Part shown: positions 18,726-27,862 of the stretch, in pieces
Layout: every line of letters starts with the position of its first letter
How positions within the stretch are numbered: the stretch's first letter is position 1
NCBI GenBank assembly: GCA_023334545.1
Contig: JAADVB010000156.1
Location: 1 to 45,448, forward strand
DNA length: 45,448 nt
Source of the DNA: Salisapilia sapeloensis
Taxonomy: Eukaryota; Oomycota; Peronosporomycetes; Peronosporales; Salisapiliaceae
Reading direction: 5' to 3'
The notes under the pieces: model-generated
Seen by the model: only the letters and a program-made list of their open reading frames with translations
Databases searched by the model: none
Told to the model about the DNA's origin: nothing
Position numbers and translations under genes: made by a program

Positions 18726-21194
18726 CTACAGCATGTCTTCATGCAACAGGTCGCGGACACTCTGTTTGTTCAGTCGTTGATGACGCTTGAGCATCTGCAC
18801 ACGACGTTCGTCTCGACTCGTCTGCAACGAACTCTGCGACAACAACACTTCCTGCCGGACTTCATGCTGTAGTGATTCTAGTATCTCTGTCATGGGTGGA
18901 CGCTTGTCCGGATCATTGTCCAAACACTTTCGAATCAGCTCCCTTCGCTTTGGCGGGCACGATTCTGGGAGCGTTGGTCGTAACTCATCTTTCGCTACTT
19001 TGTCCATGATATCGATCGTACTCATGTACTTGGCAGCATCCGCATATGGGTCCTTCTTGGTCTCCAGCTCCACGAGGACGATACCAAAGCTATAGCAGTC
19101 CACTTTGGCATCGTACTTCTCTTCCCGCAAGATCTCTGGAGCTAGCCAGTAGGGGGTACCGATGATAGTACTGAGCAGATTTTCTCGTCGGCCAAACCCA
19201 CCGACTAGATTTGCATACTGTCGCTTGGCGTTGTCGAAGTCGGACACTTTGCAGGCGAATGTTGCAGACACCAGTAGATTTGAGGACTTAATGTCTCGAT
19301 GCACTAGAGGCGGATCTTGATTGTGCAAGTACGCAATACCTTTCGCAGCGTCCGTCGCAATCTGTAGCAAAGGGTCACTCCAGGATAAAGTCACCTGTCG
19401 ACTTCGTAGCAATGCCCACACGTCTCCTTTGTCCATGTGCTCCATCACTAGAGCAACATTCGCCAAGTTATCAAACGTCGCACCTAGGAACTGAACGATA
19501 TTTGGATGACGCAAAGGTGCAAGCATCGCAACGTTCGCAGCAAACTGCTTTAACCCAGTCTTTGTAATCGACGACAACGCCAAGCGTTTAAGTACCACCT
19601 GACTGCCATAGTAGTCTGCCAGCAGTACATCCCCAGTTGTCCCAGAGGACAGTACCGACTTCAGTTCCAAATCGTAAAACGGGATAGAAGCACGTAAAAG
19701 CACAGGATCCACTTCATCCTGGTCTTCATGAAGAGCACTAGCTAGTGCTTCTGCAGGCTCGTGGTGACGTCCAAGACTCGGGTTTTCTAGCTGCTTGTGG
19801 TGATTCACCGTCAAGTCGTGCTTGAGTGTCGTATTCAGTCGCTCGGCATTAAATTTCGAAGCGTAGGCTAATCGAGCTGCTCGGTCCTCCGAGTACGTTG
19901 CCAGCAGCATGGAGAGCGTCGGGAATAGAATGCAGATGAAGAGGAGGCTGTTCTGTGGACCCATATTGCTCATCTGGTTGTTACTGTAGGGAAGAGGTGG
20001 GTCTGGTAAGATCAAGGCGATGCTTGTGATCCAGATCGCTAACGTCGTGACAGATGCATGTGGGAAGTCAAGTCGCAAGGCGATGAGTAGGATGCATCCG
20101 ACGGTCGTGAAAAGTGCCATGGATGCCAATAGAACAGAGTAAATAGCTTTACTTTGGAAGACGAGGATGACGAATTCGAGGGAGAAGGTCGCATTGGCCG
20201 ATGGCGGCTGCAACGCCCCGATGTTCCAATCTTCCGGTTCGAACCAGTCATTTGGAACAGGGACTTTAGACGCACAAGGCAGTGCGTTGTCGCTTTGGTC
20301 TGTGATGGTCGAGCGAATGTCCATGAGCAGCTCATGAAAGTATATGGTACCGCCAACGGACCACAGCAAGGAAACGAGGGTCGCAAAAGCTTTCCAGTAT
20401 CGACGTATAGCATAGACGCCAAAGCGAAGCTTGACGCTGTTTTCAATGCAACTCAACGAAAAGAAGACAAAGATGGCTGCGAAAGGGGAGAACATCCAGA
20501 GCAGACCGACGACCTTGGTATCTGGAATGCCTGGTACACTAGCAGACATCGTTCTGTTTAAGGCAGGTAGACTATCAGCCATTGAAAATATCGACTCGTT
20601 GACATGAAAGGCTTTGGCAAATGCCTTCTTGTCTGCCATTGTCACAGAGATGGATGCATGGTTCGTATTAAAGACAACGCCGAGCAAGTAGGCAGTGAGC
20701 TGAAACGCAAGAACTTGTAGCATGACACGTCGGGCTGCTGGAAAAGCTGTCTTTGATGAGTCTAACTGGTACGAAGTTTCATGATATGAGTCAGAGAAAT
20801 TGTTCGATACAATGTGCATGTCCTGCGAGCTCACTGGACGCTCCGCTGGCATGTGAGATATTGGTGGTTGCTCCGTCTCGGATTGGATGTTTGGCCCATT
20901 TAACCGATTCGTACTAGAGCGATGCCAAATCCGGTGTGTAGACGAAGGAGATGGCGGGTGATACGCTAGCGTTGTGTTTAAATTACTATCGCCATCGTCA
21001 CTGCCGTTAGCAGCTCCTCTTCGGCTGGCTAGAGGCGCTGGACTTTGTTGGGGCGTATAGAGACGACGGTAGGCAGAAGTGTGTTCATCGACACGTTCAA
21101 GTGGTCTGCGCAGCGTGGATGGCGCGATGCTGATCCGATGGGACGGATTTGTCGATCTCTGATGGCGAGGATTTGCACGCGTCGAGCGTGGCAT
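18726..21194 (-). CDS. Six-span membrane TKL-type protein kinase with DFD instead of DFG
   Basis: An intronless frame of 822 residues from the first true ATG. Residues 1-180 are disordered and Ser/Pro-rich. Six hydrophobic spans follow (about 185-460). N-glycosylation sequons NESI and NRTM fall in the span 1-2 loop and NATF in the span 3-4 loop, consistent with N-in/C-in topology. The C-terminal half is a kinase domain: a loose glycine loop (SGTTGDV), VVLKRL with catalytic Lys536, HRDIKSSNLL with Asp634, then VSDFDNAKR (652-654), GTPYWLAPEIL, and a typical TKL ending DPDKRPPMTEIL. Lys and HRD are intact, so activity is plausible, but the DFG glycine is replaced by Asp. Oomycetes have many TKL kinases joined to membrane or sensor modules. 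The ligand is unknown and the role as a surface or organelle sensor is inferred. It converges on the IQM-like gene. Confidence 0.88.
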   Translation of the reverse strand: MPRSTRANPRHQRSTNPSHRISIAPSTLRRPLERVDEHTSAYRRLYTPQQSPAPLASRRGAANGSDDGDSNLNTTLAYHPPSPSSTHRIWHRSSTNRLNGPNIQSETEQPPISHMPAERPVSSQDMHIVSNNFSDSYHETSYQLDSSKTAFPAARRVMLQVLAFQLTAYLLGVVFNTNHASISVTMADKKAFAKAFHVNESIFSMADSLPALNRTMSASVPGIPDTKVVGLLWMFSPFAAIFVFFSLSCIENSVKLRFGVYAIRRYWKAFATLVSLLWSVGGTIYFHELLMDIRSTITDQSDNALPCASKVPVPNDWFEPEDWNIGALQPPSANATFSLEFVILVFQSKAIYSVLLASMALFTTVGCILLIALRLDFPHASVTTLAIWITSIALILPDPPLPYSNNQMSNMGPQNSLLFICILFPTLSMLLATYSEDRAARLAYASKFNAERLNTTLKHDLTVNHHKQLENPSLGRHHEPAEALASALHEDQDEVDPVLLRASIPFYDLELKSVLSSGTTGDVLLADYYGSQVVLKRLALSSITKTGLKQFAANVAMLAPLRHPNIVQFLGATFDNLANVALVMEHMDKGDVWALLRSRQVTLSWSDPLLQIATDAAKGIAYLHNQDPPLVHRDIKSSNLLVSATFACKVSDFDNAKRQYANLVGGFGRRENLLSTIIGTPYWLAPEILREEKYDAKVDCYSFGIVLVELETKKDPYADAAKYMSTIDIMDKVAKDELRPTLPESCPPKRRELIRKCLDNDPDKRPPMTEILESLQHEVRQEVLLSQSSLQTSRDERRVQMLKRHQRLNKQSVRDLLHEDML

Positions 21195-22657
21195 AGCGTA
21201 AAGGGGTGAACTGAATGACAAAATCGATCACTTTGCTTGTGAAGGCGTTGCGTGTGGGCTGCGTAGTTTCTAGTACGTTTGTGAGTCTGCTTGGACGTAA
21301 GGACGCGACGAATTGAATCAAGCGCTGGAAGAAAGTTGGGGGAATCGAATGCGACGCGAACGTGACGATTTCATGAAAGTATCATGCTAATGATTGGGTA
21401 CGATATAGATACAAATCAAAAGGTGGTAGGTTGTGATTGACTGGTGTAGTGACTTGGGTTCAGTATGAGTAATCGATGGCTTCAAAGTATGGACTTCAAC
21501 GAGGTTTCCACTTCCCACGACTTTCGTCCTCTGCACTCTTGTTGCGTGCGAGCAAGGTGTTGTAAGTTGGATTAAGAGATGTGTATGCTGAGTGAGAGGT
21601 GATGGGTGAATCGATTTAATACCTTTAAATACAGGCAGGTTTTTTCTTTGCCTTCCATTTGTACCTTGGACGCAGAACAAGATTAATAACAAAGTATAGC
21701 TTATCAATGGAATCCTTGCATCATATCATCCTTTTTTGGCTGTGTAACTGAGAGGTGACTAGTGTTGCTCTTAGACGCCAAGCATGATTTGCAAGTGTTC
21801 ATGACGGAGTTAATGGGAGATGCTATGCTTATCTGCTTTTCCTTGCAGAATATATGGGGTTACCGTACGAAGCCACAAGAAACTTGACAGATCTCATCAT
21901 TGCTACTGGGACCTTGATTGGTCACACCGCAGTCTACATCAAGTCTGATGTGCACGCATCCATGATGACGTATTTTCCATGTCCTCAACGATGCATTTGT
22001 CCTTTCAGGCGTTTTCTACCTTCTCGAGCGGTATATCTTCCATACCACATGCAATAAAAGATGTTTTGTATGCTTTATTGCTACAATTTCCATGTATTCT
22101 TGTACGAAAAGATACCAATCATCGACCAAGAGACTAGGAGGGTGACCAAGTAGATACCTGTAGATTACATTTCTACTCGGAATGTATGCGAGTTGTCCGC
22201 ACAGATCCTTCATGAATGTTCATACGCGTACCCGCATCAACCCGTTCTCTCAGATACGTTTTTACCATTCCTATCTACCTCCTTCTGCAGTCTAGTCGAA
22301 ATGCTGAAGTATCATATCAAGTACCCAACTCCATACATTCAGAAATGGGTACTCTTCATCTTTCTCTAAAATCAGCTTAGTGGCATCTACCCACTTCAAA
22401 GCGCATGCATATCAACCCAATTGGAAAGCTTTTAGAGCAAGTTCAGCTTCGCTAGAATATAAATCTAATGTCTCCTCTGCGCAGCTGATCGCAAAACACC
22501 TCATCTGACTGTAGCCTCTCGCGTATACAAAATTCAAATGAGCAGCCATTTAAACCAAACACAAAAGTTTACAACGTCTGCACCGGTCGAAGGAGTGCTT
22601 CATTCGAACGGTTACTTGCTGCAGCTCTGCGCGCTTTTGCTTGAAAACTTTGTCACC
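21195..22657. other. Gene-poor stretch upstream of the kinase and the next plus-strand gene
   Basis: About 1.4 kb hold no gene I can support. Open frames are short, lack family motifs and mostly use non-ATG starts. The left part should contain the kinase promoter (minus strand) and the right part the promoter of the gene starting at 22658. An in-frame ATG at 22538 could lengthen that gene by 40 residues. CTTCATTCGAAC near 22597-22608 weakly resembles an oomycete initiator. No tRNA, repeat or mobile element was seen. Confidence 0.4.
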
Positions 22658-23539
22658 ATGTCTAGCTCTAGACCCATCCCTATTCATAACCGAGAAGTGC
22701 AAGCGCCGGGCTCCGCTGAGCTTCCCGCGAGCGGAGTCGACAATAACTCGCACGAAAACAACGTCGTGTCGCAGTCTTGCCCCACCGGCGGCTCTGGTAA
22801 CGATCCGCTCATGAGTCCTCGTTTCCAGCCTCCACGAGCACCAGTATTCGGCTCTTTGCCCGATCCAAACTACCTACAACTTGATTCGAACCCAATGCCG
22901 GAGCTCTCCCTGCCTGCTCGACAATTGTCCGATCCACCACGCAGCGCCTCTGTCATACAGGTATACTCCATTTATACAACCACTTGAATATCATTGTACA
23001 CACATCTTCGTGTGTACTATACATTGATATCCTTGGATGGAACATACTAAATGTGCTCTTGATAGTTCGCGACGTCCTTGCCAGCGGATATCGGTGGATA
23101 CTTTCGCCAAGAGGCTTCGAGCCCACAAATTCCATTGCAAAATGAGCTTGCACAGGACGAGTTTGATCTATCCAAATCGCCTGCGCTAGCAGTCATGTCT
23201 GCTGCCCACGCCAATCGACAGCGATATCGGCAGTCGAATATCCATACAAATGCAGCTCCACATGCAAACTCATACGATCCACGTAGTCGCCGACGATCTT
23301 CGGGCTCTAGTTACGCTGGTCAGGAGCACTTGAATTCAGATATGCTTGCTCGATTGTCCATTTCCGAAGAGCAGCACGAGCATAGTGAAGACGAGGAAAC
23401 CGACGGCCAACCAGGTGACAGTGGTAGGGATAATCTGGATCGGAGGGCATCTCAGCATTCCATGGATAGAAGAGCTTCCTACAGTAACGTCTCGGACACG
23501 AGTGAAAGCGGGGTGTTCCAATTCGAAGATCAAGAATAA
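22658..23539 (+). CDS. Hypothetical disordered Ser-rich protein
   Basis: Two exons, 22658-22960 and 23066-23539, join at CAG|TTC across a 105-nt intron (donor GTATAC, acceptor GATAG) to give 258 residues. Starting at the upstream in-frame ATG 22538 would give 298. I prefer 22658 because it has a better context (CACC before ATG) and the extension looks non-coding. The protein is rich in Ser, Pro, Asn and charged residues and has no domain I recognise. Features are a basic SRRRSS patch, an acidic run of Glu/Asp, and repeated RRAS motifs near the C terminus (RRASQHS, RRASYS) that fit the consensus for basophilic kinases such as PKA. It ends in FQFEDQE. A regulatory phosphoprotein is possible but unproven. 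The AATAAA overlapping the stop codon is a possible polyadenylation signal. Confidence 0.6.
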
Positions 23540-23891
23540 ACAAAAGCACGAAACCAATATGAAGATTTTAGAATTGCATCTCCGCTTGCATCCAGTCTGT
23601 CACGAACACACACATTCTCTATCGTATCATCTGCATATTCGTGTAGATCGTAGTGCCAAAGGATAATTAAATAACGTTGACAAAGGTACTTGTATAATGC
23701 ATCTACCACAATATTTTCATTTCGATTTCTTTTCTTTTCTTTCGTTTGTATGTTAAATCTACGAGTCAAGACCATACAAAATAGTGCAGACGCTAATACG
23801 ACGCGTTATCGGGTGAAACCAACAGCATCGATAGCGGCGGAATTAATTGATCCTCTTCTCGTCATCCTGCTCCTTGTAGCCATCATAGCTC
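23540..23891. promoter_or_regulatory. Upstream region of the cyclin gene
   Basis: These 352 bp lack a supported gene. Near 23710-23750 there is a pyrimidine-rich tract (repeated TTTC units) that may belong to the cyclin core promoter. No TATA box at a convincing spacing was found. Confidence 0.3.
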
Positions 23892-25020
23892 ATGTCTTCC
23901 CCATGGCTCTTTAAGAACATCAGATCGTACTTTACTCAGGCTTCCGACTCGTCAATGATTGTCACGCCGACGACAGAGGCGTCCCAATTGACTTGGCCGA
24001 CGGAAGTCCAAATGCGATTCAGCACCTGTCGCTTCATCGAGGACCTCGCTTCCATTGCAGAAATACCTCTGGCTCCCGTCGTAACAGCTCAGATATACGT
24101 CCATCGGTTTTACATGCTCCACTCGTTCTCTCGCCACGACCGGTTCCTCGTTGCCACGGCCGCCTTGTTCCTCGCTGCCAAGTCCGAAGAGTTCCCCATC
24201 AAGTGTCGTACACTAACAGAGTGCTCCTTATATATTCTGCTCTGTCCCAACCATGCATTCTCCAAGTCTCCAGCAACCTCCTCTCCAGTGTCTCCTTCCA
24301 GCTTACCTGGCGTCTTGCATCGAAAGCGTCGTCGAGCTCCACCAGCCAAAGGCGCTCCTTCCACAGATAAACAGCGCAAGTCGGACAAACGAACAAGTGC
24401 AAAGCATAAAGAGTATCTACAGGAACTACACAGCCAAGTCTCGGTTGGAGACATTGAACAAACGTCTCATAAAGTCTTACTGACCGAACGTATCGTCCTC
24501 CTCAGTCTCGGCTTTGAAGTTAGTGCACCAGAGCCATTCACGTCCGTATCAACGTACATGGATGCGATCTGGAAGTTGGAAGCTGTCCATCCGTCTGTCC
24601 GGTACGAAAGTGCTCGAGACCTCGCGCATGTGCTTCTAGGAGATGCAGTCAAGTACGGCATGACACTCGCTTTTCCGTGCGAGATATTAGCTGCTGGGGC
24701 AGTATACCTCGGATGTCTCTACCGACGACAGATCGTTCCGGACGTGACGACGGAAGAGTCTAAACCGTGGTGGACACTTCTTCATTTAAGCGAAACGGAG
24801 CTTTTAGGTATGTTCTTGCGCCTCGTAAGTTTTGTATCAAGTACTCATGTGTGTGGTAGAGGTGTCGAAAGCCTTGTTGTGGATGTACGAGGAGAACGGT
24901 CGACCAAAGGACAATGTCCATGCAGAATTGAAAGACTTGTGGGACCGAGTGGATCCGAAGGTAAACCTTCCGGACCTCGAGCGTGTCCGGCAGTTGGATG
25001 CAGAGGTAGCAAGTGGGTAA
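23892..25020 (+). CDS. Cyclin-box protein of the transcriptional (K/L/T-like) cyclin type
   Basis: Exons 23892-24807 and 24860-25020, joined across a 52-nt intron (GTATGT..GGTAG), give 358 residues. The first cyclin box is clear: CRFIEDLA, TAQIYVHRFYMLHSF, then DRFLVATAALFLAAKSEE. After a basic, disordered insert comes LLTERIVLLSLGFEVSAPEP and the second cyclin fold ending WMYEENG. The order and the LLTERxxLxxLGF motif match cyclins of the K/T/L group, which activate CDK9/CDK12-like kinases in transcription and splicing; a cell-cycle role cannot be excluded. A 99-nt stretch (24203-24301) has GT..AG ends and a length divisible by three. It may be a retained or unrecognised intron, in which case the protein is 33 residues shorter. 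The stop lies 42 bp from the stop of the converging p24 gene. Confidence 0.8.
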
Positions 25021-25062
25021 GCAATGTGAAAAGCCTGTTGATTCTACGCACGTGATATTGTT

Positions 25063-26050
25063 CTAAGCCCAAGTACGCTTTTGAACTGGTTTCTCCAACA
25101 TCTTTTTGATGTACACAACTTGGAGGATGCAAATGCCGACGTAGACCATGCACTCGAGGCCTCCGTAGAACGAAACACGCTTGCTCATACTATCTTCCAC
25201 TGCGCTACGATTAGTGTCGCGTCCTGTGAACAGGAGAAAGCAGCTTACCTTTGATGTGACGATCCGTTCGGATCTGTAGTAGACGTTGTTGAGATTCGAC
25301 TTCACCCAGGCGAATATCCAAGTGGGAAGCAAACTTGGCCACGACACTGACGTACTCTACAACCGGGTGAGGTACTGTCAGACACGTAGAAGCAGGCAGC
25401 ATACCTTTTTGGACAGGATGCTGGGACTGAAGAGTGTTCGTGACATGTGTCACGAGCTTCCCATCTGCATCGGGATTGACAAAGCACAATTGATGCTCTC
25501 CCGTCTCTCTATCTAAATTTAGGATACAGCCTTCTAGTGTCGAATTCGTATCAAATGTACTTTGGCTGGGCTTGGTAGTGTCCTTCGGCATCGCCCACTC
25601 GGCGATAGATCGTCTCGCCCTTTGAATTTTTAATCTGTAGTACGATCAGTATAGCTACTTGTGCAATGCAATGGAAAAGCGCACTTCAAGATCTATATGA
25701 CTGTCGGCCGAGGCGACGATGTAAGCACCGCTAAGTTCATCGTCAAGTCCTTTTACGTTCTCATAAAAACACTCTTTCGAGTTCCCACCGACGTAAAAGG
25801 ACAGGCCTTCGGAAGGATCAAAGTCAAACTTTTCGACGTGTGTTTTAGATGCTTGCTCCTGTTCCTTGGCCTCTTGTTGAGCAGGCATTTCCTTCGCTTC
25901 ACTCGACATTTTCTCCTTGTACGGATCGAAGCGAGGGCTCTCCGTTATTAACACCTCTTCATCCACTGGCGGCTGCACTTGCGAGTGAACGGAAGCTACC
26001 AAGAGGACTGTCGTCGCGAGTACGAGCGTGGTACACGATCGCATTTTCAT
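25063..26050 (-). CDS. p24/emp24/GP25L-family cargo receptor
   Basis: Five exons (minus): 25685-26050, 25561-25634, 25405-25508, 25249-25356 and 25063-25199, with introns of only 48-52 nt, give 262 residues. Seen: a signal peptide (1-24), an unusual acidic Gln/Glu-rich linker (about 25-74), a GOLD domain with the two cysteines that normally pair (Cys94 in KECFYENV, Cys155 in TGEHQLCFVN), a heptad region (EVESQQRLLQIRTDRHIK), and a C-terminal membrane span (MVYVGICILQVVYI) followed by a short basic tail. p24 proteins cycle between ER and Golgi in COPI/COPII vesicles and select cargo such as GPI-anchored proteins. The tail starts with KK but lacks a terminal KKXX. Frames close exactly at every junction, so the model is strong apart from the GTGCGC donor of intron 1. 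Confidence 0.88.
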
Positions 26051-26173
26051 GAGGTGTCTACGTGTGGCTTTTGGAAAACACTTGATCTAGGTATAGGATA
26101 AAATGGCTAGTTCTGATAGTTGGCATCGGATACGATTGGCAAAGCTTTCGACCATACAAAGGAAGAGAGGGTC
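26051..26173. promoter_or_regulatory. Divergent spacer between the p24 and queuosine-salvage genes
   Basis: Only 123 bp separate the two start codons, so both promoters must fit here or one must lie inside the neighbour's first exon. No TATA box or initiator consensus is evident. The sequence is moderately AT-rich. Confidence 0.4.
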
Positions 26174-27445
26174 ATGGATCCGACGGACTTGATACGTCAA
26201 TCGACGAAGCGCGTGGTCGAAAATGCCAAGCACGTGCACATTGATGCAGAGGCAGCTCGTCGATTGGCCACCCGACTTGTAATTGTGACAATATGATCTA
26301 CCTCCAGTATGTCTAGTGGACGCATAGAGTGGTTGCCAACAGTTTGTGTGTATCATCGTAGGGATCAAAATTGAACAGCCAGAAAGATGGCGACACGACG
26401 GTTGCTTGGGACAGTGGAGACTTTCATTACTTTGCAGACGTCGACCAAGATGGTCCTTTGACCTGTCAATATGTCTTTGTATTGGACGCACTCAACTTTT
26501 GCTTCTGGCCGACTGAAAAGTACTTGCTACATCCAAAATGACATTGTCCTATCTCTGGTATTCATGAAGAAGTAGTATGGAGTACGAGCATTTGGCTCGA
26601 GGATTGAAGAATGCACTGATCAACGATCCAACTGCATTGGATGCCGACCATCTCGCCAATGTAGACGAAGCTACGGTCGCGTCCTGGTTCCATCCTTTCA
26701 CACCTCCTCAATTGGCTGAGCGAAAACGCAAAGTGCAGGAGATTGGGCAAGTTCTACAATCGAATTTTAAAGGTCTAGCAGCCAACGTCGTGCATCAAGC
26801 CAACCATTCTGTCGTGGAAGCTGTGCGACTCTTGCTTGCTCACTTTCCAGGTCCTGGATCGAAATACGACGCTATCAAAGCACATGGACTTACATAGACG
26901 TAGGTTTCCGAGACCATGGTGTGTACAAGGGCGAGCAAGTGCATTTCTACAAACGAGCTCAAATTTTAGTTGGCGACGTCTGGGCAGCATACGGTCGTCG
27001 ATCGACTGGCTTCGCATCTTTCCACGACGTCGACAAGCTGACGATGTTTGGTACCCACTTTCCGTCACTTGTTTACGACGATTTCAAAACGTGTATCGTG
27101 TAGCGGACTATCGCGTGCCCCAAGTGTTGCGACCGGAGGGTGTGTTGCAGTATTCCGACGAGCTTCGCGGCCTTGTGGACGCCAAGCAAGAAATTCCATC
27201 CGGAAGCGACGTACTGCCTCTGTGAACTGTATATGAACTGTCATATAGATAGCTAATGCCTTTGATAGATGGAATCAGAGATCCGAGCAGCAACGATCCA
27301 AGCAGTCGAGCAGCTTCATGCTTTGCTCACGAGTGATGGCTTCCAGCTACACGTCATTGAGCTCGACTGGCTCTTGTGGCAGATTGGTGAAGAAAGCAAA
27401 GACCAACTGCAGCCGCATCACCGGACGCTGACCGTCTACTACTAG
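26174..27445 (+). CDS. Queuosine 5'-phosphate N-glycosylase/hydrolase (queuosine salvage, DUF2419)
   Basis: Six exons: 26174-26278, 26362-26519, 26576-26850, 26904-27050, 27104-27210 and 27269-27445. They give 322 residues, close to the family length. Conserved blocks appear in order: VFVLDALNFCFW, EYEHLARGL, a long helical region, FPGFRDH, YKRAQILVGDVWAA, DKLTMFADYRVPQVLR, and the final SEIRAATIQAVEQL. The family releases queuine base from queuosine phosphate so it can be reinserted at the tRNA wobble position; eukaryotes cannot make queuine and must salvage it. Each junction restores one of these motifs, for example TMF|ADYRVPQ. The third intron uses an atypical GTCCTG donor. An Asp/Gly-rich segment at 44-66, before the first conserved block, looks like a lineage-specific insertion. 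The TAG stop overlaps the stop of a possible antisense gene. Confidence 0.88.
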
Positions 27446-27856
27446 ATAAACAATGTCCTTCTTCCGACTTGCAAAGTGTATCTACAACGTTGCTGCAATT
27501 CGTGTCTCTTTGTCGTCCAATCATCAGGTCGGACGACTCTTCGCACTCTGGACACGCCATCTAGCGTCGGCGTTGCCCGAGCCCAGGTCGGTGGGGTGAG
27601 AAACGACCGGAGGATAATTTTAAACCAGTTGTATGTATTTAAAGGGCGCTCGCATAAGCCACCAAGGCCTTTATCGTCCACAGACCAATCGAACGTCTCG
27701 AAGCCATCTGACTGCATCCTTGGGACATTGCCCAGAATCAAACGCGCCTCATCCGCTCTTCCACCCGCTGCTTGTGCTTTCCTGGATTTTGTAAGCATCG
27801 GTCTAGTCTGGCTACTCGCACAGTGCGACACTTGCAACTGCGCGCATTCGATTCAT
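27442..27856 (-). CDS. Possible small gene of unknown function (uncertain)
   Basis: On the minus strand an open frame ends at 27442 and continues upstream past 27800. Its composition looks protein-like, for example GFETFDWSVDDKGLGGLCE. An ATG at 27856 opens a short leader (MNRMRAVASVALCE) that joins it in frame if a GTAGCC..CCAG intron (about 34 nt) is removed, which is shorter than any other intron here. The leader resembles a mitochondrial presequence. The C-terminal part is basic. I recognise no family. The start would lie 6 bp from the divergent BTB gene's ATG, and the stop overlaps that of the queuosine gene, so the region may equally be the BTB promoter. A weaker plus-strand frame (27476-27859) covers the same bases. 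Confidence 0.25.
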
Positions 27857-27862
27857 TAGATC

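Noticed and set aside
20236-20250. GGTTCGAACC resembling a tRNA T-loop
   Set aside because: It lies in the kinase coding sequence, and no acceptor stem or anticodon arm could be drawn around it.
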